This document shows positions 14,321 through 34,780 of a stretch of DNA of 64,000 nt, one piece after another. Source of the DNA: Larus michahellis. Taxonomy: Eukaryota; Chordata; Aves; Charadriiformes; Laridae. The DNA lies in NCBI RefSeq assembly GCF_964199755.1, contig NC_133896.1, positions 99,384,549 through 99,448,548 on the forward strand. The letters are read 5' to 3'. Under the pieces are notes generated by a model. That model had not been told where the DNA came from, did not search any database, and saw only the letters and a list, made by a program, of their open reading frames with translations. How positions within the stretch are numbered: the stretch's first letter is position 1; each line of letters starts with the position of its first letter. The position numbers and the translations under genes were made by a program.

Positions 14321-16288
14321 AAGCAATGTTAATCACATCAAACCCATGCCATTCAAGTATTGACTGGTTGTCCAGAATCATTCATAGCACAGACCTAACA
14401 CTGACCACAGTATTCAGCATTTAAAGGCAATTGTTCTTTTGCTGATGAACACGTTAAGCAGGAAGAAAACTGGAATGGATCCAATATATTAGTTACAAAC
14501 TGATAAACTGGATCTATTAGTAAATTTAATTGTCTCTTACAATTGTATTTAGAAAGCAATCTTGAGCAGGCAGGAAACACACTATGATATGAACAAGTTT
14601 TTTCCACTTATTTTACTTAATTTCTACATATTTAAATTTTCTTTAAGGTATTTGCCATTGTTTGTATTAATTCTCAGGATACATTGCCCCAGCAAGCAAG
14701 ACAAGTGTTATACAATTTCTTGTCTCCTTTGACTAACCAGAGTTTGGGAAGCCCACGTAGCCCTTTCAGAGATGGGCAAATATTCTATTCCTCCAGCTAG
14801 AGGAGGGCTCCATTGCCTGCCTGTGTGTCAGGCATGTATCCTAAGTTTAGAACAGGTACAGTGAATTAATTTCCTAACTTTGGAATAAGGTAAGAGGAAC
14901 AAGCTGAAAACGAAGGAGGGTCTGAACTTTATGGAATGGATTAGTGCTGTTGGACTCTTGTTGACCTCTGGTAAAAAACTGCAAAGGGTGCTTTGTTTTT
15001 TCTGTAGTCCCTAGCAGTTTTATAGAACATTCTATGTGCGCGCTTCTCTGTGATTACTTTAATGCACACTGCAATGATCCTCGCAGAAGCGCAGAGTCCC
15101 TGCAGGGTTTCCGGGATGCTAATTGGAGTTTTTGACATCAGAGACACTAATCGTTACTTAGAATCACTTTTAAGTCATCTTAAGTATGGATGGAAGTGAG
15201 GAATCCCAGGAAGTGATTTTTGCTCCACTGCCAAGACAAACACATCAAACCAGTGGTAAATAGATGAGGTAATTACAGTTATCACTTTCATTGACTGATT
15301 TAGCTCAGTCTAACTGAAAACTCTTGCGCAACAGAGGGATATCCATTAGGTAGGAATTAATGTCATTACGTGAGATGCATTCTGCCGTCTAAAAAAAAAT
15401 TGCAAAAGAAGTCACTCAGACCATGAGAGAGGAGCAGCTGCCACAGCGGCTGGATTTCTGAAACACTGTTTACAGAGAAGTAGTCCTTCTGGAAAATATT
15501 AATTGCTTTTTTTCTCTGTACTCATTACATCACCCAACCTGCAAAGGCATCTGCTTGCCAGATGCCGAAGGGTATTTGCTGGAGTACTATCTATCTGATA
15601 GTGAAAGTGTCACTTTATACTAAAGAGACAGGCAGGGATGGAGCTGTCTGAGAAGATAACCAAAGGTGAAAAAGTGTCAAACAGAAATGCACTGTTGATC
15701 TAAATTTTTAATCTTTACATGGAGTTAATTTCATCCACAAATTTCTCAAAGCGAAACGTTTTTGGATCCTGGAAAGCAAAAATCTTAAATTAGGGGACTC
15801 TCAGAATTCAGTCCCAGTTATGACTAGCTAGTGGGGAGAGGTGCACCTTGGCTTGGCTATTCCAACAGCCACAGGGGAGGCTGGCCGCGCAAGAGCTTGA
15901 TGCTGACAGGGGGAGAAGGTGAGGGAGGTTTCTGGTGTAGTTTAAACAGAGCTTCAAAACCTGATTATCACAACTTCCTGGCAAATACCTCAAAGGAGGA
16001 TTTTTTTCATACGTAAGATTTAAGGATTTCGTTGGTGTTCTCTGCAGGCTAATATAACAGAGGTGGTGCAGTATAAAATGCTTTTCACTATATTGTGAGT
16101 GATGCAGTAATGTCACTAACACTGTTTACTACAGCATGACATTTGCAAATAAAACCGTGGCTTCATCCTTTCAATTTTATTTTTAGACATTCTTCTTTTG
16201 GATTCAGGGCTCTGCCATACATTCCTGCAAAATTACAGGAACTACAGCCACGGGTGCTCATTTTCGTGGAGAAAAGCCACGGGAGGAG

Positions 16289-16305
16289 AAAAAAAAAAAA
16301 AAAAA
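16289..16305 (+). repeat. Poly(A) tract next to the CpG island
   Basis: A run of about 17 A lies just upstream of the GC-rich island. No retroposon structure is evident. Confidence 0.85.
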
Positions 16306-16379
16306 GGCAAATAATTAAAAAAAGCCGCTGTTAGACGCAGCGATCAAAGGAGGGTTTGTGTGTCAGCAAGTCGCTCTAC

Positions 16380-16930
16380 TTTGTCTACTTTTCTCAGCCT
16401 GCCCGGGCGAGTGGGAGCCGCTACCCCCGGCCGTGAGCCCCGGACCCCGGCTGCTTTTCCTGGAAAGCGGGGCAGGAGCCGGGGGGAGGACGGACACCGG
16501 GCTGCGCCGGATCCCGCCGAAACCTGGCTTTCCCCGACCCCCTTTTATTTGGCTCTGCCCTGGGTCCTTCCCGGCCAGGAAACCGCCCGCTCCCGCCCGC
16601 CTCACCCCCCCCCCCCACCGCGGGGCCGCCAGGGGAACATCTGGGCGGCCGCGCCGCCAACATCTGGGGGGCGGCAGCGGCGCATCCGCCGGCGGCCGCA
16701 GCTGGAGGGTCCCGCGGCCGCGGGGCTGGCCCAGGCCGGCAGCGAAACCCCTCGGAGCGGGGGCCGAGGGGCTGCGGGGGAGACGGAGGAAGAAATTGCG
16801 AGAGAGCAGGGCGGAGGAGGTAAGGGCAGCCCGGCTGCCTCCAGCCCCGGGAAAGGCTGGAGCTCTCCCCCGCGCAGAGCGGGAAACGCGGGGTGAAGGC
16901 AGGGCGGGGGTGAGGCGGGTGATTAATACG
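16380..16930 (+). promoter_or_regulatory. CpG island, probable TMEM45A promoter
   Basis: About 550 bases are strikingly GC-rich and full of CG dinucleotides, in contrast to the AT-rich flanks. Several GGGCGG/CCGCCC-type boxes, repeated GCGGCCGC-like sites and an 11-base C run are visible. No clear TATA box was seen. This is the only such island upstream of the TMEM45A coding exons, and it is followed within it by a good splice donor at 16820. Inferred role: a TATA-less promoter and first exon of TMEM45A. The long open frames on both strands here result from the lack of AT-rich stop codons. A divergent or separate non-coding transcript is an alternative. Confidence 0.65.
16600..16819 (+). other. 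TMEM45A: Putative TMEM45A 5'UTR exon 1 (3' boundary only)
   Basis: The donor GGAGGAG|GTAAGGGC places an exon end at 16819. The transcription start cannot be read from sequence, so the left edge given is arbitrary within the island. Splicing to the acceptor at 26897 would leave the first 20 bases of the next exon as 5'UTR before the ATG, giving a first intron of about 10.1 kb. Non-coding first exons are normal for this gene in mammals. Transcript data would be needed to fix the start. Confidence 0.45.
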
Positions 16931-19900
16931 CTGGGGGGTGGTGATGGTGGTGTTAATATTCCCGAGTGAAAGGACAACACTCCATGTTTGCTTTAATTCG
17001 GTCCACGGGACTGGGGCGGGGAGGGGGACAGGACTCCTGAGGTGGAAATCGCGGACGGGACTTTTAAATCAGAAGTAGCTTTTGAAAAGATTGCTGGTGT
17101 TAAAACGCGACTGTAGCCCTTGGAGTCATCCGCATGGTCTTACCCCAGGTACGAGAGCTTTTGCAGCAGCGGTTCCGGATCGTTAAAGAAAGGGGGATTG
17201 AGTGTTAGGGATGGGAATAAAACATCCACTATAGTTTTAAATTTCTTGCCCGATTTTTTTCCTCTCTCTTCTTTGGGTGCTTCAAATGGAGACGTAAGTT
17301 CAAACTTGAATTTCCAGGAAAAATCAGGAGACTTTACATGTAGCCGTGTCTACTTACTATATGAGAGAAACTCTAAAATTAGGTTTTTCCAACCTCTCTA
17401 TTCTGTTGCAAAATAGAATAACCCTTGGAAAAACACTTACGGTGTTAGTCACTTACAGTCCCTGAATATGTTGTCTCAATTTTTCAGTGATAAATCATAT
17501 TCTTCTCTCCCAATAATGCTTAGTACTTGACATGGTATCAAACATTTAATTACCTGTCTGATAAATGGCTTTCTGAAATTTCAGAGCTTAGGAACTGAAA
17601 CATAGAAGTACTTCAAAGAAAAGTTATTTATGCTTCTTCATTTTAAAACTGAATATATGATGATTAATATGCATTTACATATCTAGAACTTGCGGTGTCT
17701 CCAGTATGTATAACTTTGCATCACCTTATATTATTGTAGACCTCTTTAAATTATGGCATACATTGTACCATAAATCATCACAAGTAAAAGGAATGTATTC
17801 AATATCCATTTTAGATGCAAGTTCATCATTGAAGTTACATTTCCGAAGTTTGCACAGATGTCTTTTGCTGCTTTTCAGGGTTGCTTATGTGGGCTTTTCG
17901 TGTATTTTTCTCTTTACAAATGGAGTTGGGTAAACCAAACAGATTTCTCTCAGATGTGGAGAGTGTGGGTAGAAATAACTGCTGGGGCAGAAAAGTCAAA
18001 TGAACCTTGAGTTGTGGCTTGAATAATTATGCCTGTGTTTAGGCAAACTGCTCTCTGTTTATTCTTCTTTTGGACACCAAATCTGCCTGGAAATATCATT
18101 TTACGCAGTACTGCAAATGGCCAGTGCAGCAGCACAAAAACAGGCCCCTTGTTTTCCAGTCTGAAGACGTACATGAATCAAGACTCCCCAGTGTCAAACC
18201 TCAGTCAGTTGGCTCCTACTCCGTTTCTTAGATGTCACCAAACATGCTCACGCTCACTTGCAGTTGGCAGCAGTGGTCATTTTGATTGTCTCTTCCTAGC
18301 TATGAGCAAGGCAAAGTTCCTAAACCCAGGGACTATAAATAATTTAACATTGTTTTTGAAACATGTTAGTTTTTAGTAGAGTGTCACTCTGCTGTGGCAC
18401 TCCTGTCTCATTGTGCAGCGTGAGCCAGACCTTGAGTTCTGGCACTCCTTTTGGCTCCAGAAGATAAAAAGGAGACTAAAGTCCCTTCTAATCCATTTAT
18501 GCCTAAATCAGGGCCTGCTATAACATTTTTTATGCCATCTGAGCAAAATTCCTAAAACTCTTGCTCTGCATGACTTTGCACTTGAGAGATTTCTAAGATA
18601 CAGAGTGTAGCATCTGTAACGTCACTGGTTTTGGAAGAGGATACGGCCCCTTGCTGCGGTTGCTGGTCTGATTGAATTACAAAGTTCCTACTCCATAGCG
18701 TTACTCTTGCTCCCTCCATTAATTTTGTCATCTGAGGGGCAGCAGGAACTGAAGCTGCTGCTACTGTAGCCTTGCATTATGGAGGACTGCTAATTATTAT
18801 TAATTTCTGCTAATGTTGCATTAGCCCTAGCTGATCGCCGTTTAGTGACTACAAGGTGGTCCCACAAAGAGGAACTACACCTGTTTCTCTGATGCATTTT
18901 GATTTTCCTAGCTGGGCTCAGCCAGCCATTTCTCCCAGCTCTTATCAATGTTACAGGCTGCCTTGCCAACGCTCCCATTTATTCATTAGTGTTTCTCTTT
19001 CTTTTCTGACCCACACATCTTTCTGCTGTTGAGAGTGCGTTTCCCCCAAGCAATAGTTGGTAGAGGCGGTGCGCTTGGTCACCCTTGTGACAAGCCGTAC
19101 ACCAAGCACCCTGATCTCGACAGACAAGACTTGCAGAGAAAACTTCCAGGTACAAAGGCAAGGCAGTCGAGGCAAAGCTCTAGGTGCAAATCCCACCTTC
19201 TGCTCTGTTGCGCGGCTTTATGGAAATTACCGACAAGAAAGCTTTTTAGAATTTGTTTTTTCCTTCTTACCACATTGCAACGCTGCAAGCCCTAAACACT
19301 CAGATATCATTGGTTACGGCATCCAAATCCATGAGATTTAAACACTTATTTTAAATCGCTCTGTTTGCCAGCTAAGAGTCCTGAGGGCTCACACTACCTA
19401 ACTGTACTCCACAGACAGACAGGATGGCTGAAGGTTAAGAATCACTTAATCAAATAACTTCAGAAAGCAGAGATTCAAGAGGAAGAGGCTGGATCTCAGC
19501 AGGAGGAGACAGCAAAATGCAGCACAGTGTCCCACTAGAAAGCAGTATTCTGGACACATGCCCCTGGTTTCCAGTCTCTTCCCTAGCAGGGCACGGGAGA
19601 AGTTCATCTCTTATAGGTGTCACCTGCTTGTTGCCCAGGTATGAGCTGTTATGAGCATCACATTGGTTGGTTTGTAATTTTTTGGTAAGAAAACCGAGTC
19701 CTTCTTATGAACACCAACAGGGACTTCCTAATGCTCTTGCATTTGTTGAGATGAGCTCATTTTTGTTAACTTGAGACTATCCTTAAGATGAAAGCTTACT
19801 AATATGCACAGCACAGCATGACGCTTTTGCTTACCATATTTTGTTAGTGTTTGGCGATTCTTTAGAAGAGGGTCTTCTTGGTAATATTCCAGTTTCTCAT

Positions 19901-22900
19901 TCGAAGGCCTCAGTCATCCCAATATCTGGTACTGTACATAATGAAGAGGAATCTAAATTCCTTTTCTGCAGTCACTGGTAGCCACAGTAAGGGAACAACC
20001 CTTGCAGCTGAAGAACTAGAAGTCATATTGCGGTCAGCAAGCCCTGGCTTCCATTCCTGAAGATCTGTCCCTCTCCAAGAACAGAATTCCTCACTTTTCT
20101 CTTTCAGACCTGGCTTCCTTGCAGGCAGAAAATAGCACTTTAGACCACTCAAACATTGAGTTTTCTCAGTAAACACCCTTTATTTTTGGTTATGTCTCCT
20201 TGTCTTCAAGAAGTATTTGGAAACACAAATAACAATTGCAGCAACTTCTAACAGTCTGTAAAGTGCTCTGTAAGTGTCAAACGCAGGATTTGTCACAGCC
20301 CAGGCGGTCATCAGTATTCATTACAAATATTGGTCATGGTCCAGTGGTCCTGTCAGCTTTGCTGTCTTACTAGATCCTTCCACTGAAGCCCTGACTGTAT
20401 TGTGAAGACACTGTAAGGCGAGGTCCAGAAAAGTGATGCTAGCAGAAACCAAATAATATTTTATTTCATTTCCTCTCCAGAGATGGTCTTTGAGCAATAA
20501 ATCATCAGTTGACATAACAAACTTTTACTCTCTCCTCCCATTTTCCTATTAGGAAAGTGGAGAACATGCAGGTGAGCTACTACATGTAGGTTGAGTACAG
20601 GGAACAATCTTCTTACTGGTGGTATCACCTCTGCTTGACCGTGGGCCTTCAGGGATACCTGGGGTCCTGCAGAAGTTGTTCACTGAAGTCACTTGGGCTG
20701 TTTTAAAGGCAATGAGAGGAATTGACTTTAAAAAGAGAGAGCACATAGGAATTTCACTAGCTGGCACAATTCAAGTTAAAATCAGGAAGCAATAAGAGCT
20801 CTATCTGAGCCCAGCACCAGGTGGACTGGAAGAGGGAGCCAGTCTCGGATGTCAGCGAGGAGCTGCCGCAGCACAGCAGTGGGATGTGGCAGCACATCCT
20901 TCCACCATGCTGTCTGTCCGGCACAATCTGCACACAATCAAAAACTTGCTCGCACCCGCTGGGTTGGGAGGAGCCGTGCACGGGCAGCACCTGGCTTTGA
21001 GGGCAGCAGTCTGCCGTGACCTCTGCGGGGAAGGGAACTGCTGCTCTGCGGAGGGGACAGCTGGAAGGTCACCCCACAGAAGGCAGCGGCTACCGCCGGG
21101 TTCCTGCAGGCAGGGAAGTGTCTGCGGTGGCTGAAGCCAAACATACTCCCACAGGAGGTAGCATTCTCATACCTGCAATAGTTTACTCACATACCCATGC
21201 TATTTTACCCTTTATTTCAGGCAGTGCTAGGAAATACCAGGTTTTATGGCCAATAAAGAAACTATGAATCTTTCATAGGAAAAAATGACCCTTATGTATC
21301 CCATGCAATTACAAGATTTATTTTTTTGTGCGTGTGTTTTTTGAATTTGTGGTGATCTGAATAAAAGGGTCCAAATTGGCAGTCCGGGGGAACTAAAAAT
21401 TTCATATCCACAGACTAGCAGCTGCTCTGATATCAAGAGCCAATGGTAAGATTATTATGGAGCATTTGTTGTCCCTGGATAACCCCTAGAGATGGCCTGC
21501 TCCAATATGGGAGCAGAAACAGTTAGCAGATGCACAGAGAAAGGGAAAAGCAAGCCAGAAAACTGAAGGTCACAGGAGATGAAAAAACACAGCAAGGAGC
21601 GCTCGAAGGGCTGAGTAGGACAAGTGTCTGGGAAGGAGGAGTTGTTGACAGATGGAAGGCTCTGAAAAAATAGCGTAGTTGAGGTTGTGGGTCCCAACGC
21701 AGCACTATGAGAATTGGTGTCTTGGAGTCCCTCCTTTCTAAAGCCAATACCTAGATTTCTGGTCATTCTCTCTGTGGCGTTTTTATTCTTCATCCCTGTC
21801 TTGCATGCCTGCAGATTTTACTAAGGAGTGAATTCTTCTCTTACAGGCTTCAGAGATGCCTATTCATGCCAACTCTTTTTTTTGGACCTGAGCCTGTACT
21901 GTAATTTTTTTGTATTTCAAGAAGTCTTGAGTCCTGCTTTCATTGGGATACATAGTACTCAGTTCCAGTTTAATTCTGAAGGAGCTATAGGTGCCAACTG
22001 GGTATTTCCTTAACATCAGAGCAGTGATCTCATCTGAAAATGTGAGGCTGTAGTTGCTGAAATGCTTTTAGTTGTGACATGAAATCAGCATTGCATTTAG
22101 TGAACAAATTAATTACAGCAGACATTGTTTCTCAGATCAGCGTGGGTCTCCGTGATGTTCACAATTTAATGGCTGCAGGCTAAAAGGCACTTACATCTTG
22201 AATACATCTTTAAGTGCAAGTAGGAAACTTTGGTTGTGAAGTAAACTTGCCTGTGATTTTCTTTGTCTTAGGTGCATTGAACTTTCCTGGATTCCAGTTT
22301 TTGGTAGAAGCTGTATGATCACAATTTGTGCAATGATTAGAAAGTGTCTACAAATTTGTTATTTCCTCCTCTTGTCTGGGTGCATTATTCTCACTGACAT
22401 CATGATCAATTCCTGCAGCTTTAGAGACAAAAAAACATTTCGTATCAAATATTATAAACTCCACATCATTGTTTCTTAATCTAGCACATGGGAGAAAAAT
22501 AACACTTCGTTTTTACCATTGCAGTAACTTTGCTCATGTGTAATCTTAGGTTTTAACTTCTGTTACCCTATGGCTCTGTAGCAGACACAAATGCATTGCA
22601 GCAGAGTGAGTTTGTGGCCTCATAACTTGTGTCATTTCTGGAAAAAAACAAAACAAAACAAAACACGTTTCTGGTTGACTGTGCTCTTTAACATCCCCCA
22701 GGGCTTGATAAACACAGGAAATTGCGAGGCGTGCTGCTGTGGCAGCAGAACGTGCAGGGAAGGGAAGCTGCCTGCAGCAGGGCTCGCTGGCTTGGCTACT
22801 GCTTGTGTCCCCGTCCAGTACAGGTTACTCTGCCTAAGCCCCTGTCTTTTTTTTTTGTAAAGGGAGAAGGGGAAAAAAGGGAAACTAACCTAGTTCTTCA

Positions 22901-25900
22901 AGAGACGATTGAGAAACCGTCTGAGTAACCGGGCAGTATAGGTACTTTCTCCATACCACTTGCAAGTCTTGCCTTAGTCCCCACTGAGGCAGCCTGAAGA
23001 GACCAGAAATCAAACCAGTAAATCTTGCGAAACATCCCTTTTGAAAAAGTTAGAAGATGTTTAAATCAGTCATGTAAGTCTGTTTCTTACCTGCCTTTCA
23101 TTCTTGTGCCAGGGTGAGATAATTTTCAGGCTGAAAAGGCAGCTTTTAATACCCCCCAAAATGCACACCTTTTCTTGAATGCTCACTTGGAACCTGCCTT
23201 TGTTCTTCCGTCCTTTCCTACCCGACCCCCTGGGTGTGGGTGCCGGGGTGGGCTTCCTGGGTGAGGCTGGTTGGGGAATTAAGGCCCATGGGTACCCTTG
23301 AACCCTGACAGCAGCGTACCCCTCCTGGCGTGTCCCACACCCTCCCGAGGGCGGGATTTTGAGGAATACTTGCTGTGGAAAGCCCAAATCTGGCCTGGAG
23401 CGTGTGTCCTGTCTCCTGGTTCCTGGGCACGCACGTCGGGGTGGCAGCCCTGCTGGCTAGTGGGGAGGGAGCTTCCCACAGGTAGGGTCCAAAATTTGCT
23501 TTGCCCAAGTCCAAAATTTGCTGTCAGTGCCCTGGCTGCTGTGGCCCCGTGGCTGGTGGTGGTGAAAGGGTCCTGGGTGGTGAGGTTTCAGGATGGAGAC
23601 ATGAGAAGCTGAGTGAGCCTGCAGGGATCCTGGGTGGTGCCCGCAGCAGGTAATAGGGGTGGTTTGATCAGCGATGGGCAGGGGAATGTCTGCTCGCTGG
23701 AAAGCCAAACCCACTCATCCATGGTGAGGGCTGTGGCTGGGTGACGCCGATTGTTTGCGTGCCTCTTGTAGGCACCAGCACCACTGGCTTTGCCTGGCAG
23801 GGTTAGGAGCAGGATTTGGGCAGGGTTGAGGTCGTGCAAGAAGGTCACCAGCTGCAGGTAGGCCTGCAGCACCTGGTGTGACTGGTTGGCTTTGGGGAGC
23901 AGTGGAGGGAGGGCGAGCAGACCCCGCATGGCTGAACCCAGACCTCACGGCACCCAGCTGTGGGGCAGCCTCAGGATTTTCTCTGCTCACATCTGCGGCT
24001 GATGATGGGCTCTAGGGAAGGTGGTGGGCAGCAAGGAAGTTTTGATGCCAAAGTATTCTCATAACCCGCTGATGCCACCTTTATCCAAAAGATAGCACCT
24101 GAGGTATCAAAACTGGCCATGTCCAAAGCTGTGCAGAAGAGCTGGCAGGACATGCTTTGTCCTGGGCTGCACAGGGGGATGCCAAAGTGCAGTGTGGAAA
24201 GGCAGCAGCCTGCCATCCCATCCTCCTCCTTTCACCTCCCGTTGCACCCCTGCCTCACACTCCAAACCGTGCCTCCAAACCATGCGATATCACCCAGGTT
24301 ACTTGTAGGCAAAACTGCCCAGTCACATCAAAATTGTGTGTGGTGGCAGTTGACTTCTAGCCTCATCAAAATAAACTCTCAGGCCTGATAAGAGAAAATT
24401 CATGAATTGGGACATTTAATCAGTTTAAGGCGAGCTCTGTCATGATGTTTTCAAGTTTACTAAGGATTTGAAGTATAATTCACGTAACTCCTTTCTGAAG
24501 CCAACTGTGTTGAGATTCAGTGTCCCAAAGGTCTGCCGCAACAACTGGCTGGGAGATCTGATGTGTCTCTTTCTAGAGAAATCCTACAAATAGTCCCCAA
24601 CATCTCTGGATGAACTCACACTGAAGTTTACACTCTCTAAAGCTAATAATACATGATTGAATTGCTTATAGTAAAAAATAAGTTTTTCTGGTTCTGTTTT
24701 GTTTATGTTGGATACACAGCAGTAGCTGCTGTATCAATCTTTTCCTTTTTCCCCTTGTTTTGACCAGCAAAAAGTAGTTTTTAACAGAGTATCTTGATGG
24801 ATTACCCAGACTTAGGGCAGAAAAGTCCTGCAGTGATTAGAGCTCTAGATAAACCAGGTGTGAATTTACAGAGTGAGAATAACTTTTGAAGTTTTGTATA
24901 CCGTGCGCTACAAATGACATTAACACGCTGTTCTTCATTTGACTCTTACGGCAGCCGTACTCTCCTAGAGGGAGGCTTTTCAGAGGTTTAATTTACCTTT
25001 TTAATCCAGTATCTCGCTTTGATGTGGGATGTAGGGTAAATCTTTCCATTTGGAGTGCTATGTACCTCTGGTGAATAATAAAATATCTAATGAATAAAGT
25101 CTTTATAATGAATGGTGTTCAGTGAGACCAGATACATGGCAAGGAAAGGCCACTCCCCACACCTCCCCTCTTCTTTTCATTAAAAGAAGGAAAAAACCCA
25201 ACCTGTCTGAAAAGACAGCAATGTCTTTCAGGCCAGCAAGTTTCGGAAGAATCAGAAATTAAGGCTTTCAAAGCAAAAGAAGTATTTCAAAGCTTAAAGC
25301 AAAGTTTAGGTGACTGTCTAAAACTTCAGCTCCTTTTTGAGGCAAATGATGGCACAGTGAGTACTGGCAGTGATGCACAAGCTGGTCAGAGTCTTTGAAC
25401 TAAAGACGTCCTGAAATGAGGAACCTCTTCTGCAAGACCGTGGGGGCTGGGTCTCAGCTGTGGGTCTGAGCCCCACAGCCGCACCACTGAGAGCCCGACT
25501 GCGCTGTAGGCTGCTTGAGAGTGAGCAGTGCTTTCCCACCTGCAAATAAAACACACAGGCACCAACTCAGGCGGACTTTAAGGGTCAGCTCTGGAAGAGG
25601 AGGGGACAGGCAGGGGGGCCAGGACCCTCTTCAGCATCCCTGTTTAAATCACAGCCCGCCTCGTGCTACGCATGAACAGTCGTATTTATTTTCTTCTCCT
25701 TTGTGGCTATATAGGACACCTCTCCTTGGGCCGTTGGGTAATAGTCTTATGGCAGCTTCAGGACCTATGCATGTGGAAAAGTTTCTCTTCTTAAAAAAAA
25801 TAATTAATGCTTTCAGTGGAGTTTAGCCTCCAGAAATAAGAGAGGGCTCACGCTACGTGACTAGACAGCATTACGTGAACCATCTGCAAGTACTCCATGG

Positions 25901-26897
25901 CCCACAAGCCACAGTTTAAAACTTCTTATGCAGCGCTGACCATAGGAAATACTTACTGAAAAGAAAAATATACCAGAGCCTCCACGTTCTGTTCATAACC
26001 AGATGGCTCCAGTGTAGTATGGTGACTGGATTTTTAAGTCAGAAATGATAATAACAGAAAGTACAGGTTGCCAATGCTCCTCTTGGTTATTGCCTGTGCA
26101 AAGATTTAATATGCCTTTGGGTCACAATGCACAACAATTCAGTCTATAATAACTTAAAGAAAAATTGCAATTTAATGTTAGAACTGTCACTTTAATGAAG
26201 AAACTATTGGAACTCCTAAAAGTTGGGATGATGACCAGAATTACTAGGCTTTATTAATGGCACTGCTTTTAAATGACCGTGTAACACTGACCAACTAATA
26301 ACCTTATCACTCAGCGCACTTGATGTACTTAACAATATATTTCTAGTTGTGGGTGCATAATTCACCTGTTGAGTGTGCCTTGATGTTTGTAAATCATAAT
26401 GAGACATCTGGATTGAAATACCAAATACAGTTTATTAATGAAGAGTTACCCATCGGCTCTGTATAAAATTCATTTCTCCTCAGTCGGGTATTCTCTTGAT
26501 TTCTGTTTGTGCAGTAAAGAAACATAAAACCCTCTCTAAAGGTGAAAGAACCGAATTGTGAATATTCAATTCACGTTCTCTCTTTTGCTAGTACAACTTC
26601 AACAGTATGACATGGTGTACTATGGCTTTTTTTCTCTTAACTTGCCAACTGCCAGCTCTGCATTTCAGCTTTGCATTCGGTCTCTTACTCTTGTTCTGCA
26701 AAGCTATGAAACTGGGGAGAGTGGCTTGGTGTTTTGAACCACCAGGGAAGATAATTACCCAGATCTATTTTTAAATTAAGTATGATTACTTAATTCAGTG
26801 TCACTCTTTTGATCTATGCAAGGGGATACTTTAAAAATATAACCCACAGAATTTTCCTAGTATTCCCATAATTGATCTGCATTTGTTTCACCTTCAG
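16820..26897 (+). other. Putative TMEM45A intron 1
   Basis: About 10 kb without recognisable coding exons. It holds an (AAAAC)n stretch near 22.64 kb, a moderately GC-rich patch at about 23.2-24.0 kb with a 14-base direct repeat (23487-23500 and 23509-23522), and otherwise unique AT-rich sequence. It ends in the acceptor TTTGTTTCACCTTCAG at 26882-26897. Further untranslated exons could be hidden here. Confidence 0.5.
22642..22665 (+). repeat. (AAAAC)n simple repeat
   Basis: About four AAAAC units follow a short A run. It is low-complexity sequence inside the putative first intron of TMEM45A. Confidence 0.8.
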
Positions 26898-34286
<7,389 letters not shown>

Positions 34287-34509
34287 TATGAATATGGCAT
34301 GACTAGTTTACCCGCTCTACCATTAGGCTAATTGATACCTCATTTCTAGGTTTGTTTGCCATCTTATTCATTCTTCGCTACAGCTTGCTATGCAAATATC
34401 ATCCCCCAAGTACTGTCTACATCTACACAGTTACATCTTTACTTGCAGAGGGTAAGTTTGGTATCAATTTATGGTGGTTGCACTAGTACCTTGCTTATCA
34501 CATGCTTCA

Positions 34510-34515
34510 AATAAA
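34510..34515 (+). promoter_or_regulatory. AATAAA poly(A) signal, probable TMEM45A 3' end
   Basis: It lies about 225 bases after the stop. A GT-rich element (GTCTGTGTGTTTGCC) follows near 34566-34580. A short 3'UTR is implied, but a longer alternative cannot be excluded. Confidence 0.6.
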
Positions 34516-34711
34516 ACCAGACAAGTATTAGACAGACTTGGAGTGGATGAGGCGGCATGATGAAGTCTGTGTGTTTGCCTCATTAAAAGCTAAGCAAAAT
34601 GTTTTCCAGCTGCTGCTGAACAGACTGTTCAGTTTCCATAATTAGGGTGTTTGTTGCCCTGCAAGTAAGTGTGCATAAATAACTGTGCAGACCTGGAAAA
34701 CAGTAGAACAA

Positions 34712-34780
34712 GATGGGAGGACTCAATGACCTTTAAGGTCCCTTCCAACCTAGACAATTATATGATCCTAAGATTAAAAA
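34712..34780 (+). mobile_element. CR1 LINE 3' tail fragment
   Basis: The stretch GATGGGAGGACTCAATGACC, then GGTCCCTTCCAACCTAGACA and TATATGATCCTAAGATT, matches the typical avian CR1 3' end in sense orientation, including a degraded 8-bp-type terminal repeat. Only the last 70 or so bases are present, as expected of a strongly 5'-truncated insertion. It sits about 200 bases beyond the TMEM45A poly(A) signal. Confidence 0.8.

Larger units (their letters stand above)
1044..16379. other. Intergenic region between LNP1 and TMEM45A
   Basis: About 15.3 kb without a gene that I can support. All open frames are short and lack splice or family evidence. GC-richer patches at about 7.73-8.2 kb and 9.85-10.9 kb produce longer chance frames. 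Simple sequence inside it is listed separately: poly(A) near 7.5 kb, a TA tract near 9.5 kb, and tandem duplications at 11313 and 14279. No CR1 or LTR copy was recognised, though old diverged repeats could be missed by eye. Confidence 0.5.

Noticed and set aside
16358..16980. Open frames of about 180-205 codons on both strands
   Set aside because: They overlap the CpG island in several frames at once. Lack of AT-rich stop codons explains them, and the peptides are low-complexity Pro/Gly/Arg.
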